This document shows, piece by piece, positions 50,921 to 59,553 of a DNA stretch of 64,000 bases. The notes under the pieces were generated by a model. The model had not been told where the DNA came from, did no database searches, and saw nothing but the letters and a program-made list of their open reading frames with translations. This DNA is from DASSKO01 sp035690425. GTDB lineage: Bacteria > Actinomycetota > Actinomycetes > Propionibacteriales > Nocardioidaceae. Position 1 is the first letter of the stretch; each line of letters opens with the position of its first letter. Position numbers and translations under genes: made by a program. Location of the stretch: assembly GCA_035690425.1 (NCBI GenBank), contig DASSKO010000016.1:21296-85295 (forward strand), written 5' to 3'.

Positions 50921-52075
50921 GTGAAGGTCCTGCATGTGATCAACGGCCTGGGCACCGGGGGTGCCGAGCGTTCGCTGGCCGAGTTGCTGCCGCTGCTGGC
51001 TGTCGCGGGGATCGACAGCTCCGTTGCCTGCCTGGTGCGCAAGCCCGAAGGCGTGCACGCCCAGGTCGAGGCGGCCGGCTACCCGGTGACCGTGATCGGC
51101 TCGGACCGGCTGTCGGCTGTGCGCCGGCTGCGGGCGCTGATCACCGCCGACCAGCCCGACGTCGTGCACACGACGATCTTCGAGGCCGACGTGATCGGCC
51201 GCGTGGCCGCGGCCGGCCAGCGGTGCAAGGTGGTGAGCAGCATTGTCAACACCACCTATGACGGTCTGCGCCTCGCCGACACCCAGATCAACCCAGCGAA
51301 GCTCGCCGCCGCGAAGATGCTCGACCGGGTCACCGCCCGCCGCCTCACCGACCACTTCCACGCCATCTCACCCGCGGTGCGCGACTCCGCGATCGCCCAC
51401 CTCGGGCTGCGTCCGGAGCGGGTCACCGTCATCGAGCGTGGCCGTGACCTGGCCCGGCTCGGACGAGCCAGCATCGACCGTCGCAACGCCGTACGCGCCA
51501 TGCTCGGCGTGCCCGCCGACGCCGAGGTCGTCCTCAGCGTGGGCAGGCAGGAGCCACAGAAGGACCAGGCGCTGTTGCTGCGGGCGGTCGCCACCCTCAC
51601 GTCGACTCGTCCACGGCTGACGGTCCTGCACGTAGGACGTGCCGGAAAGGCCACCGCGGAGCTGGAACGACTCGCGGCAACGACCGAGCTCGCCGGCCGG
51701 GTGCGGTTCCTCGGGCATCGCGACGATGTCGGTGACCTGCTCGCAGCCAGCGACGTGTTCGCGTTTCCCTCGGTCTATGAGGGACTGGGCGGCAGCGTCC
51801 TCGAAGCGATGGCGCTGGGGGCGCCGGTCGTGGTCAGCGACGCTCCCGCCCTGGTCGACGTCGTGGAGGGCGGCCGCGGGGGGCTCGTCGTACCCGTCGG
51901 CGACGCAGCCGCGCTGGCCGCTGCCGTCGAGCGGCTGCTCGACGACCGAGCGCTGGCCGCCGCCTTGGCGCAACAGGCCCGGCAGATCTTCGCTGACCGC
52001 TTCACCCTCGAACGCAGCGCCGGGCGCATGGTCGACATGTACGCCCAGGTCGCAGGTGCACGGAGCCGGTGCTGA
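50921..52075 (+). CDS. GT4-type glycosyltransferase
   Basis: A 384-residue GT-B enzyme: VLHVINGLGTGGAERSLAELLPLL (GGAE acceptor motif), VVHTTIFEADVIGRVAAAG, and a donor domain with LSVGRQEPQKDQALLLRAV and FPSVYEGLGGSVLEAMALGAPVVVSDAP with the E-x7-E pattern. GTG 50921 is favoured by GAGGAGTC upstream and by the family start VKVLHVING; 50906 and 50870 are possible. It closes the polysaccharide locus on this side. Confidence 0.86.
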   Translation: MKVLHVINGLGTGGAERSLAELLPLLAVAGIDSSVACLVRKPEGVHAQVEAAGYPVTVIGSDRLSAVRRLRALITADQPDVVHTTIFEADVIGRVAAAGQRCKVVSSIVNTTYDGLRLADTQINPAKLAAAKMLDRVTARRLTDHFHAISPAVRDSAIAHLGLRPERVTVIERGRDLARLGRASIDRRNAVRAMLGVPADAEVVLSVGRQEPQKDQALLLRAVATLTSTRPRLTVLHVGRAGKATAELERLAATTELAGRVRFLGHRDDVGDLLAASDVFAFPSVYEGLGGSVLEAMALGAPVVVSDAPALVDVVEGGRGGLVVPVGDAAALAAAVERLLDDRALAAALAQQARQIFADRFTLERSAGRMVDMYAQVAGARSRC

Positions 52076-52129
52076 CCGGTCGGCCCCAGGGGTCGCTTCA
52101 ATCCCCCTCACCGCGGGTACGGCGGGGGC

Positions 52130-53104
52130 ATGACACGCTTCGGATACACGCTGATGACCGAGCAGTCCGGGCCTCGCGAGCTGGTGCGTTACGCCGCCGC
52201 CGCCGAACGGGCCGGCTTCGACTTCGAGGTGATGAGCGACCACTACTTCCCCTGGCTGCAGGAGCAGGGTCACGCCGGCTACGCCTGGAGCATGCTCGGC
52301 GCGGTCACCCAGGTGACCGATGCGGTGGAGCTGATGACCTACGTGACCTGCCCGATCATGCGTTACCACCCCGCCGTAGTGGCGCAGAAGGCGGCGACGA
52401 TCGGGCTGTTGTCGGACAACCGGTTCACGCTCGGGCTCGGCGGTGGCGAGAACCTCAACGAGCACGTCATCGGCGCGGGGTGGCCCCCCGCCAACGTCCG
52501 GCACGAGATGCTCGGCGAGGCGGTCGAGATCATCCGTCGGCTCTTCGACGGCGGGTACGTCAACTTCGTGGGAAGCCACTACCGGGTCGACTCGGCGAAG
52601 ATCTGGGACCTTCCCGAGGCCCGGGTGCCGATCGGTGTCGCCGTCTCCGGTGCGCAGTCGGTCGAGAAGTTCGCGCCGGTCGCCGACGCCATGATCGCGG
52701 TCGAGCCCACCCCAGAACTGGTCTCGCAGTGGGACCAGGCATCGGCCCAGCAGGCCGCTCGTAAGATCGGCCAGATCCCGATCTGCTGGGACCCCTCACG
52801 AGACCGCGCAGTAGAGCGCGCGCACGCGCAGTTCCGCTGGTTCGCCGGCGGATGGAAGGTCAACGCCGAGCTTCCCGGGCCGGCCGGCTTCGCCGGCGCC
52901 ACCCAGTTCATCACCCCCGACGACGTCGCGGACAACATCCCCTGCGGGCCACAGGTGCAGCCGATCGTCGACGCCGTCAGTGCCTTCTGGGAGGCCGGCT
53001 TCACCGACATCGCGATGGTGCAGATCGGCGACGAGGGCCAGCAGGGCTTCTTCGACTTCGCGGAGTCCGAGCTGCTCCCGGCCCTGCGAGCAGCCGCAGA
53101 CTGA
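52130..53104 (+). CDS. LLM-class F420-dependent oxidoreductase (F420-G6PDH-related)
   Basis: A 324-residue TIM-barrel luciferase-like protein: FGYTLMTEQSGPRELVRYAAAAERAGFDF, MSDHYFPWLQEQGHAG, AFVWSMLGA-like AYAWSMLGAV, MRYHPAVVAQKAATI and LGLGGGENLNEHVIG. It belongs to the F420-dependent glucose-6-phosphate dehydrogenase-related family; the reaction of this subgroup is not settled. It precedes the formaldehyde-dehydrogenase-like gene by 71 bases, and the two may be co-transcribed. F420 use is inferred from family membership. Confidence 0.86.
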   Translation: MTRFGYTLMTEQSGPRELVRYAAAAERAGFDFEVMSDHYFPWLQEQGHAGYAWSMLGAVTQVTDAVELMTYVTCPIMRYHPAVVAQKAATIGLLSDNRFTLGLGGGENLNEHVIGAGWPPANVRHEMLGEAVEIIRRLFDGGYVNFVGSHYRVDSAKIWDLPEARVPIGVAVSGAQSVEKFAPVADAMIAVEPTPELVSQWDQASAQQAARKIGQIPICWDPSRDRAVERAHAQFRWFAGGWKVNAELPGPAGFAGATQFITPDDVADNIPCGPQVQPIVDAVSAFWEAGFTDIAMVQIGDEGQQGFFDFAESELLPALRAAAD

Positions 53105-53175
53105 ACGTTCGACCCCGTGCGAGCCAGGGTAGGGGCCGTCCAGACTTACTGATCTGCCTCGAAGGAGTGAGCACG

Positions 53176-54309
53176 GTGAAGGCACTGGTGTACGACGGGC
53201 CGCGCGACGTCAAGGTCAAGGACGTCCCGGACGCCAAGATCGAACGGCCCACGGATGTGCTGGTCAAGGTCACCAGCACCAACATCTGTGGCTCGGATCT
53301 GCACATGTACGAGGGACGCACACCGATGGAGACCGGGCGGGTGCTCGGCCACGAGAACCTCGGCGACGTGGTCGAGGTCGGCAACGGGGTCGACCGCGTG
53401 AAGAAGGGCGATCGGGTCTGCCTGCCGTTCAACATCGGCTGTGGCTTCTGCGCCAACTGCGAGCGCGGCATGACCGGCTTCTGCCTCACCGTCGACTCCG
53501 ACACCCCGGGCGGTGCGTACGGGTTCGCCGGCATGGGGTCCTACAGCGGCGGACAGGCGGAGTACCTGCGGGTCCCGTGGGCGGACTTCAACTGTCTCGT
53601 CCTCCCCGAGGATGCGGCGGAGAAGGAGAACGACTACGTGATGCTGGCCGACATCTTCCCGACCGGCTACCACGCCACGCAGCTCGCCGACGTGTCTCCC
53701 GGTGAGTCGGTGGTCGTGTACGGCGGTGGCCCCGTCGGGCTGATGGCGGCGTACTCGGCAAACCTTCGCGGCGCGAGCCAGGTGATGGTGGTCGACCGGC
53801 ACCAGGACCGGCTGCAGCTGGCGGAGCAGGCCGGTGCCATCGCCATCGACGACTCGTACGGCGACCACGTCGAGAAGATCCTCGACCTGACCGACGGCGT
53901 GGGTGCCGACAAGGGATGTGAGTGTGTCGGCTACCAGGCGCACGACCCCGCAGGCAACGAGAAGCCGGAGGCGACCATGAACGACCTTGTCGCCTCGGTG
54001 AAGGCCACCGGCGCCCTCGGCGTCATCGGCGTGTTCCTGCCCCAGGACGAGGGCGCTCCGACGGATCTGACCAAGCAGGGCAAGCTGCCATTCGACTTCG
54101 GGCAGTTCTGGTTCAAGGGTCAGCGCATCGGCACCGGTCAGGCCAACGTCAAGGCCTACAACCGCTACCTGGCCAACCTGATCCACCGGGACAAGGCCAA
54201 GCCGTCGTTCATCGTCTCGCACGAGCTGCCGCTCGCGGAGGCCGCGGACGCCTACCGCAACTTCGACGACCGCGTCGACGGCTGGACCAAGGTGATCCTC
54301 AAGCCGTGA
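53176..54309 (+). CDS. Zinc-dependent alcohol dehydrogenase, glutathione-independent formaldehyde dehydrogenase type
   Basis: A 377-residue medium-chain dehydrogenase: VKALVYDGPRDVKVKDVP, catalytic zinc region NICGSDLHMYEGR (Cys near 38) and GHENLGDVVEVG, structural zinc region GCGFCANCERGMTGFC, and dinucleotide motif VYGGGPVGLMAA. The NICGSDLHMY and C-terminal HELPLAEAADAYRNFD match the FdhA-like group, which oxidises formaldehyde or related aldehydes and keeps NAD tightly bound. GTG 53176 has GAAGGAGTGAG upstream. It is followed by a long perfect hairpin. Confidence 0.87.
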   Translation: MKALVYDGPRDVKVKDVPDAKIERPTDVLVKVTSTNICGSDLHMYEGRTPMETGRVLGHENLGDVVEVGNGVDRVKKGDRVCLPFNIGCGFCANCERGMTGFCLTVDSDTPGGAYGFAGMGSYSGGQAEYLRVPWADFNCLVLPEDAAEKENDYVMLADIFPTGYHATQLADVSPGESVVVYGGGPVGLMAAYSANLRGASQVMVVDRHQDRLQLAEQAGAIAIDDSYGDHVEKILDLTDGVGADKGCECVGYQAHDPAGNEKPEATMNDLVASVKATGALGVIGVFLPQDEGAPTDLTKQGKLPFDFGQFWFKGQRIGTGQANVKAYNRYLANLIHRDKAKPSFIVSHELPLAEAADAYRNFDDRVDGWTKVILKP

Positions 54310-54367
54310 GCTGCGTGGCCTGGGCCGGGGATACCTCGGTGCGGGGCCCGGTGCGCCTTCCACGTCT

Positions 54368-54416
54368 CCGTGAAACACGTACGCCATGGACCCGATCCGG
54401 CGTACGTGTTTCACGG
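54368..54416. terminator. 18-bp perfect inverted repeat, probable bidirectional terminator
   Basis: CCGTGAAACACGTACGCC at 54368-54385 pairs perfectly with GGCGTACGTGTTTCACGG at 54399-54416 around a 13-base loop. It lies between the convergent dehydrogenase and DUF3140 genes, so it probably ends both transcripts. Stem length and symmetry are exceptional for the window. Confidence 0.8.
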
Positions 54417-54441
54417 GACAGTGAAAGCCGTCGGCGGGGGC

Positions 54442-54777
54442 TCAGGCCGGCTTCAGCGGGTCGTGCCCCAGCGACATCAGCCGGTGCCGCCACTTCGCGT
54501 CGCCCGCCGTCGGCTCGAGGTCGTCCCGGCGCTGGGCGCGGACCGTCTCCACCACCGCCTCCATCACCGACATGTCGTCGTCGGTCACGTCGGAGCGGCG
54601 CTTGCCGAGGATGTGCACCACCTGCCGACCGGTCGGGTCCTCTGCCTGCTCGGGCATCTCCTCGGTCTCTTCATGGGCGGCGTCGGTGAGCAGAAACTCC
54701 TCGAGCTCCCGTGAGGTCATGTTGACCACGGTGTGGAAGTCATCCCACAGCTCGTCGCTGACTCGGCTGTGTGCCAC
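54442..54777 (-). CDS. DUF3140 family protein
   Basis: A 111-residue protein with the DUF3140 signature: RVSDELWDDFHTVVNMTSRELEEFL at the start, then GRQVVHILGKRRSDVTDDD and the C-terminal TAGDAKWRHRLMSLGHDPLKPA. The function is unknown; members are common in actinobacteria. GTG 54777 is chosen because the domain starts two residues later and AAGGGGAACGAC lies upstream. It sits downstream of the DNA ligase gene, same strand, 50 bases away. Confidence 0.85.
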   Translation of the reverse strand: MAHSRVSDELWDDFHTVVNMTSRELEEFLLTDAAHEETEEMPEQAEDPTGRQVVHILGKRRSDVTDDDMSVMEAVVETVRAQRRDDLEPTAGDAKWRHRLMSLGHDPLKPA

Positions 54778-54827
54778 GTCGTTCCCCTTCCGCTGTAGTG
54801 TCACTGGACCTGCGTCCTTGGATTGGG

Positions 54828-55817
54828 TCACCGGCCGTTCGGCCGACTCACCTCGTCCGGGCTCTTGTCCGACCGCAGCCCCCGCCAGGAGGCGTGCCGC
54901 AGCCGGCCGTCTCGGGTCCACTGTCGAAACTCCACCTCACCGACCAGCTCCGCCTGCACCCAGTGCGCACCTCGGGCACGGTCGCGGGGGACGGTGTCGG
55001 CGAACGGACTCTGCCCCTGCTGCAGCGGCCGCAGTCGCTTCTGCAGATCAGCCAGCACGTCGGCGCTGAACCCCGTGCCGACGTGTCCGACGTAGCGCAG
55101 GCCATCCTGGCCGCGCCCTTGGTCATGCGCGGTGTCGTACGCGCCGAGCAGCAGTGAGCCGATCGTGCCGGCACGCCGCCCCTCGCCTTCCTTCCAGCCG
55201 CCGATGACGACCTCCTGGGTGTTGATCAGCGGAACCTTCACCCACGACCGAGATCGCCGGCCGGGCTCGTAGATCGACTCCCGACGCTTGGCCACCACGC
55301 CCTCGAACCCGCGCTCCGCCGCCACCGCCATCAGGTCGTGTCCGTCCGCGTCGTCGAAGGACGGAGGGACCTGTGCCACGCGACCCGCCAGACCCAGCTC
55401 GTCCAGCCGGGACCGGCGCTGCGAGTACGGCGTCCGCAGCAGCGACTCCCCGTCGAGGTGCAACACGTCGAAGAGGTAGTAGCCGACCGGAACCCGGCGC
55501 AGCAGCTCAGCGCTCGGCTGGGTCACGTGCATCCGCGACTGCAGCTCGCCGAAGCTCGGCCGGCCGTTCGGGTCGAGGGCAACGATCTCACCGTCGAGCA
55601 CCGCTGACCGGCCACCGAGGGCGTCGGACAGACTCGCCAGCTCCGGATAGGTGGAGGCCACGTCCCGGTCGTTGCGGGTGATGACCGCCGCGGACCCCCG
55701 GTGCAGATGGGTCACGGCGCGCACGCCGTCCCACTTGAACTCGAACGCCCAGCCGTCCGACTCCGGTATCCGGCCAGCAGTGGCCAGCATCGGCAGGATC
55801 CGGGCAGGTCGGGTCAT
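54828..55817 (-). CDS. ATP-dependent DNA ligase (LigD ligase-domain type)
   Basis: A 329-residue single-function ATP-dependent ligase. The nucleotidyl lysine is Lys28 in FEFKWDGVRA (motif I), with VLDGEIVALD (motif III), YYLFDVLHLDG, GFEGVVAKRRESIYEPG (motif IV) and SWVKVPL (motif V); an OB domain follows from about residue 200. It matches the ligase module of LigD without the polymerase and phosphoesterase modules, and no ku gene is nearby. It may act in repair of nicks or gaps, as LigC-type enzymes do. Confidence 0.88.
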   Translation of the reverse strand: MTRPARILPMLATAGRIPESDGWAFEFKWDGVRAVTHLHRGSAAVITRNDRDVASTYPELASLSDALGGRSAVLDGEIVALDPNGRPSFGELQSRMHVTQPSAELLRRVPVGYYLFDVLHLDGESLLRTPYSQRRSRLDELGLAGRVAQVPPSFDDADGHDLMAVAAERGFEGVVAKRRESIYEPGRRSRSWVKVPLINTQEVVIGGWKEGEGRRAGTIGSLLLGAYDTAHDQGRGQDGLRYVGHVGTGFSADVLADLQKRLRPLQQGQSPFADTVPRDRARGAHWVQAELVGEVEFRQWTRDGRLRHASWRGLRSDKSPDEVSRPNGR

Positions 55818-55903
55818 GGCCGTGGCGTACCCGGCTGCCCAGCGGGCTAAGCCTGCGCAGCCACGCGATGAATCCGTCGGCCGAGATTGGGAACGGGGAC
55901 TGC

Positions 55904-56092
55904 ATGACCACCAACGAGCCGCCGCCCGAGGACACCCCGCTGGAGGGGCAGAGCGAGTCGGTCGGACCGCCGGTGCGTGACGACGCGCCGCCGAAGCGGG
56001 GGCCGCAGCCGTTCGTCTGGCTGGCCGTCATCGGCATCGTGGTCCTGGCGACCGCCGTACTGCTGTTCGCGCTCGCCGGCGGTGTGCTGTGA
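55904..56092 (+). CDS. Small single-span membrane protein (DUF6480-like)
   Basis: A 62-residue protein with a proline/glutamate-rich N-terminal half (TTNEPPPEDTPLEGQ) and one C-terminal membrane helix (VWLAVIGIVVLATAVLLFALAGG). It resembles the DUF6480 small membrane proteins of actinobacteria, but the match is by overall pattern only. ATG 55904 is favoured by GGGGAC just upstream. It lies 52 bases before the hydrolase gene and may share its transcript. Role unknown. Confidence 0.6.
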   Translation: MTTNEPPPEDTPLEGQSESVGPPVRDDAPPKRGPQPFVWLAVIGIVVLATAVLLFALAGGVL

Positions 56093-56144
56093 CGCGCGCG
56101 CCCAACCAGCACGCACCCGAGTACGACGAGGAGGTCGAGCGTTG

Positions 56145-58163
56145 ATGCACACGGTCACGTCGCTGCCGCTGGAGGTCCGCGAGGACACCCACGTCTGGAT
56201 CCCGATGTCGGACGGCACCCGGCTGGCCGCCCGGATCTGGCGGCCGGTGGTATCCGACGACGAGCCGATGCCGGCGGTGCTGGAGATGATCCCGTACCGC
56301 AAACGCGACCTCACCGCGCACCGTGACACCATGCACCACCCCTACATGGCGGGCCACGGCTATGCCTGCGTCCGCGTGGACCTTCGCGGCAGCGGCGACT
56401 CCGAGGGGGTCCTCACCGACGAGTACCTCGAGCAGGAGCTGTGCGATGTCGAGGAGGTGCTGGCCTGGCTGGGTGAGCAGCCGTGGTGCAATGGGGTCAG
56501 CGGCATGATGGGCATCTCCTGGGGCGGTTTCAACGCGCTGCAGGTAGCTGCCCGGCGGCCCCCTGGCCTGGCAGGCATCGTCACGGTCTGCTCGACCGAT
56601 GACCGCTACGCCGACGACGTGCACTACATGGGTGGGTGCCTGCTCGGTGACAACCTGTCGTGGGCGTCGACGATGTTCGCCTACACCTCCTGCCCGCCCG
56701 ACCCCGCGCTGGTCGGTGAGCAGTGGCGCGCGATGTGGCTGGACCGGGTCGACGGCAGCGGCCTCTGGCTGGACGAGTGGCTGCGGCACCAGCGCCGTGA
56801 CGACTACTGGGAGCACGGGTCGGTGTGCGAGGACTACGCCGACATCGAATGTCCGGTGCTCGCCGTCAGCGGCTGGGCCGACGGCTACTCCAATGCGGTG
56901 TTCCGGATGTTGCGTCACCTTCAGGTGCCCCGGCAGGGCCTGATCGGGCCGTGGTCGCACAAGTACCCGCATCTGGGTCAGCCGGGGCCGGCGATCGGCT
57001 TCCTGCAGGAGATGGTGCGCTGGTGGGACCACTGGCTCAAGGGCGTCGACAACAAGGTGATGGACCAGCCGATGCTGCGCGCGTGGATGCAGGACAGCGT
57101 GCCGCCTTCCACCGCGTACGCCGAACGGCCTGGCCGGTGGGTGGGGGAGCCGTCCTGGCCGTCCCCACAGGTGCAGGACTCCGTGCACGCGCTCGCACTG
57201 CACCGGATCGCGCCCGCAGGCGAGGCGGTATCCGCGGAGAAGGCCACCATCGAGTCACCGCTGTCGGTCGGTCAGTACGCCGGCAAGTGGTGCTCCTACA
57301 ACGCGCCGCCGGACCTGCCCTACGACCAGCGCGAGGAGGACGGCGGCTCGCTGGTGTTCGACAGCGCGACGCTGACCGAGCGCTTCGAGATCCTCGGTGC
57401 CCCGGTGCTCGACCTCGAGCTCGCCGCCAGCCGTCCGAACGCGATGGTGGCCGTACGGCTCTCCGACGTGGGACCGGACGGCAGTGCGACGCGGGTCACC
57501 TACGGGCTGCTGAACCTGACCCACCGCGACGGGCACGCGGACCCCGAGCCGCTCGTCCCGGGGAAGTCGTACCGGGTGCAGGTGCGGATGAACGGCGTCG
57601 CGCACGCGTTCGCCCCCGGCCACCGGATCCGGGTGGCGCTGTCGACGTCGTACTGGCCTCTCGCGTGGCCGCCGCCGGAGCCGGTGCAGCTCGAGGTCCT
57701 GCTCGGAGAGACCGAGCTGACGCTCCCGGTCCGCCCGGCGCCGGAGACGGAGGCGGAGGTGGTGTTCGAGGAACCCGAGGCCACCGAGCCGATCCCGATG
57801 GTGCAGACCTGGCCCGGCGACCGTCGCTGGACGGTCACCCGGGACCTGGTCGGCTACGAGTCGGCGCTGGAGGTGGTCAACGACCTCGGCACGGTGCGCT
57901 TCGGCGATATCGACCTCGAGGTGACCCGCCGCGCGGACGAGCGGTACAGCTGCGTGGGCGACGACTTCGACTCCATCCGCGGTGACACCACCTGGCTGAT
58001 GCGCTTTCGCCGCGACGACTGGGACGTCAAGACGGTGACGCGCACCGTGCTCACCTCCACCAGCACCGACTTCCACCTATATGCCCAGCTCGACGCGTAC
58101 GAGGGCGAGCAGCGGGTGCGGTCGCTGAACTGGGAACGCACGATCCCCCGCGACCACGTCTGA
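56145..58163 (+). CDS. CocE/NonD-family X-Pro dipeptidyl-peptidase-like hydrolase
   Basis: A 672-residue alpha/beta hydrolase with a C-terminal jelly-roll domain. The nucleophile is Ser125 in MMGISWGGFNALQ; the acid is likely in LAVSGWADGYSN and the histidine in GPWSHKYPHLGQ. The N-terminal VWIPMSDGTRLAARIWRP and VRVDLRGSGDSEG are typical of the CocE family, which cleaves esters or proline amides. ATG 56145 has GAGGAGG upstream. The physiological substrate is unknown. It converges with the hemerythrin gene, eight bases apart. Confidence 0.88.
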   Translation: MHTVTSLPLEVREDTHVWIPMSDGTRLAARIWRPVVSDDEPMPAVLEMIPYRKRDLTAHRDTMHHPYMAGHGYACVRVDLRGSGDSEGVLTDEYLEQELCDVEEVLAWLGEQPWCNGVSGMMGISWGGFNALQVAARRPPGLAGIVTVCSTDDRYADDVHYMGGCLLGDNLSWASTMFAYTSCPPDPALVGEQWRAMWLDRVDGSGLWLDEWLRHQRRDDYWEHGSVCEDYADIECPVLAVSGWADGYSNAVFRMLRHLQVPRQGLIGPWSHKYPHLGQPGPAIGFLQEMVRWWDHWLKGVDNKVMDQPMLRAWMQDSVPPSTAYAERPGRWVGEPSWPSPQVQDSVHALALHRIAPAGEAVSAEKATIESPLSVGQYAGKWCSYNAPPDLPYDQREEDGGSLVFDSATLTERFEILGAPVLDLELAASRPNAMVAVRLSDVGPDGSATRVTYGLLNLTHRDGHADPEPLVPGKSYRVQVRMNGVAHAFAPGHRIRVALSTSYWPLAWPPPEPVQLEVLLGETELTLPVRPAPETEAEVVFEEPEATEPIPMVQTWPGDRRWTVTRDLVGYESALEVVNDLGTVRFGDIDLEVTRRADERYSCVGDDFDSIRGDTTWLMRFRRDDWDVKTVTRTVLTSTSTDFHLYAQLDAYEGEQRVRSLNWERTIPRDHV

Positions 58164-58171
58164 GCCGGCTT

Positions 58172-58621
58172 CTAGTGGTGCGGGTTCTGCTGTAGCTCGT
58201 GCAGTTTGCGAGACTCGAAGGCCGACCCGAGCTCGACCAGTCGGTCCCTGCTTACCCGCGCCGCCAGCCCGGGCAGCACGGTGGCCTCCTCCTCGTTGAC
58301 GTGGTGGGTGACGGCGTCGACCAGCGTGGCCAGGTGCTCGTCGAACTCCGCGCCGGCCGGATCGAGGCTGCGCAGGTGCTGCAACATGCGCTCGGCCTCG
58401 GCGTGTTCCTCGGCGCTGTGCTCGACCTCCTGCTCGCCGGTCTCCTCGCGAGCGACCGGATAGACCTCGGCCTCCTCGGCGCGGCTGTGTGCCACGAACA
58501 GCGCCGCGATCTTCTCCAGCAGCTGCGGCCGGTCGTCCCGGTCGGTCCCGAGCTCATCGAAGAGCCGCTCGATCTCGCGGTGATCGTGCTCGATCAGCGT
58601 GACCACATCTCCATCGGCCAT
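58172..58621 (-). CDS. Hemerythrin HHE-domain protein
   Basis: A 149-residue helical protein with the histidine/glutamate pattern of the hemerythrin HHE domain: TLIEHDHREIERLFDEL, FVAHSRAEEAEVYPVA, EHAEAERMLQHL and VTHHVNEEEATVLPGL. These supply a di-iron site for oxygen, nitric oxide or redox sensing. ATG 58621 starts the domain directly; the longer frame is arginine-rich. It diverges from a small hydrophilic protein gene across a region with an 11-bp inverted repeat. Confidence 0.85.
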   Translation of the reverse strand: MADGDVVTLIEHDHREIERLFDELGTDRDDRPQLLEKIAALFVAHSRAEEAEVYPVAREETGEQEVEHSAEEHAEAERMLQHLRSLDPAGAEFDEHLATLVDAVTHHVNEEEATVLPGLAARVSRDRLVELGSAFESRKLHELQQNPHH

Positions 58622-58659
58622 GCCGGTGCGGTGCCCCCCCACACCGCCCCCAAACGGGG

Positions 58660-58708
58660 TTCGTCTGCGCCCCGCCCCCCGTAGAAGACGCGGGCAAGCG
58701 CAGACGAA
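58660..58708. promoter_or_regulatory. Inverted repeat between hemerythrin and small-protein genes
   Basis: TTCGTCTGCGC at 58660-58670 and GCGCAGACGAA at 58698-58708 are perfect 11-base arms 27 bases apart, in the 152-base divergent intergenic region. CGGGGT precedes the first arm and follows the second in the same orientation. It could be an operator controlling both genes or a hairpin in a leader. Confidence 0.45.
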
Positions 58709-58773
58709 TCGGGGTAGAAGAGGGGCGAGCGCGGGTAGTAGTGCGAGGCGAAGCCAATTCCAAGGAGGCCAGC

Positions 58774-59070
58774 ATGCCGCTGTTTTCGCGGATCCGCGGG
58801 CTGCTGGGGCGTGACCGCGCCAGCCGGCAGATGGGCGAGTCCGACGCGCCCGCCGACACCTCGATGGCGCGTGCTCGTCCCACCGGCGGCGCGCCGGACA
58901 GCGAGGCCCCCGACACCCACAGCACGACCGGTACGACGTCGAGCGGCACCTTCGTCGGACAGGCAACCGGGGACGAGGCAGGTGACACCCAGACCAGCGG
59001 CGCCGAACGACGAGCGGAGCACGAGAAGTCGCACGGACCCGCCGACCCCGATGCGGACGACCGCGAGTAG
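58774..59070 (+). CDS. Small hydrophilic protein of unknown function
   Basis: A 98-residue protein starting MPLFSRIRGLLGRDRASR, a short amphipathic basic segment, followed by a low-complexity Thr/Ser/Asp/Gly/Glu-rich remainder (TTGTTSSGTF, then GDTQTSGAERR) that is probably disordered. AAGGAGG precedes ATG 58774. It is ten bases upstream of the PPOX gene and likely co-transcribed with it. No family was recognised. Confidence 0.65.
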   Translation: MPLFSRIRGLLGRDRASRQMGESDAPADTSMARARPTGGAPDSEAPDTHSTTGTTSSGTFVGQATGDEAGDTQTSGAERRAEHEKSHGPADPDADDRE

Positions 59071-59080
59071 AGGAGCACCC

Positions 59081-59491
59081 ATGCCCACCTCAGAGTTCCC
59101 CGACGAGCTGCGCGAGCTGCTCGACAAGCCCAATCCAGCCGTCATCGCCACGCTGCGTCCGGACGGTCAGGCCGTGTCGGTCGCCACCTGGTACCTGCTG
59201 GAGCGGGGCCGCTTCCTCGTGAACATGGACGAGGGACGCAAGCGGCTCGGCTACCTGCGGAAGGACCCGCGGATCTCCTTGACCGTGCTGGACGCCGACA
59301 ACTGGTACACCCACGTGAGCGTGCAGGGCCGGGTCGTCGAGCTGGTCGACGACACCGACCTGTCCGACATCGATCGGCTCTCCCAGCGTTACCGCGGCCA
59401 GCCCTACCCGACCCGTGACCGCAAGCGGGTCAGCGCCTGGATCGAGGTCGACCGCTGGCACGGCTGGGGGGCAGCGAAGAGGACCGACTGA
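59081..59491 (+). CDS. PPOX-class flavin/F420-dependent oxidoreductase
   Basis: A 136-residue split-barrel flavoprotein: LDKPNPAVIATLRPDGQAVSVATWYLLERGRFLVNM, RKRLGYLRKDPRISLTVLDADNWYTHVSVQGRVVEL, and RVSAWIEVDRWHGWG. It belongs to the pyridoxamine-phosphate-oxidase-like family, many actinobacterial members of which use F420. AGGAGCACCC precedes ATG 59081. It follows the small hydrophilic gene closely. Substrate unknown. Confidence 0.86.
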   Translation: MPTSEFPDELRELLDKPNPAVIATLRPDGQAVSVATWYLLERGRFLVNMDEGRKRLGYLRKDPRISLTVLDADNWYTHVSVQGRVVELVDDTDLSDIDRLSQRYRGQPYPTRDRKRVSAWIEVDRWHGWGAAKRTD

Positions 59492-59553
59492 CGAGATGAC
59501 CGGCGAGCCCGACGCGGCACGGCCAGAGCACGACCGGCCGCGCGGGCTGGCCC

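Noticed and set aside
54368..54416. Possible ParB parS site: the arms contain GTGAAACA and TGTTTCAC
   Set aside because: The half-sites are in the reverse order to parS (TGTTTCACGTGAAACA) and are separated by about 29 bases. A terminator hairpin explains the symmetry.
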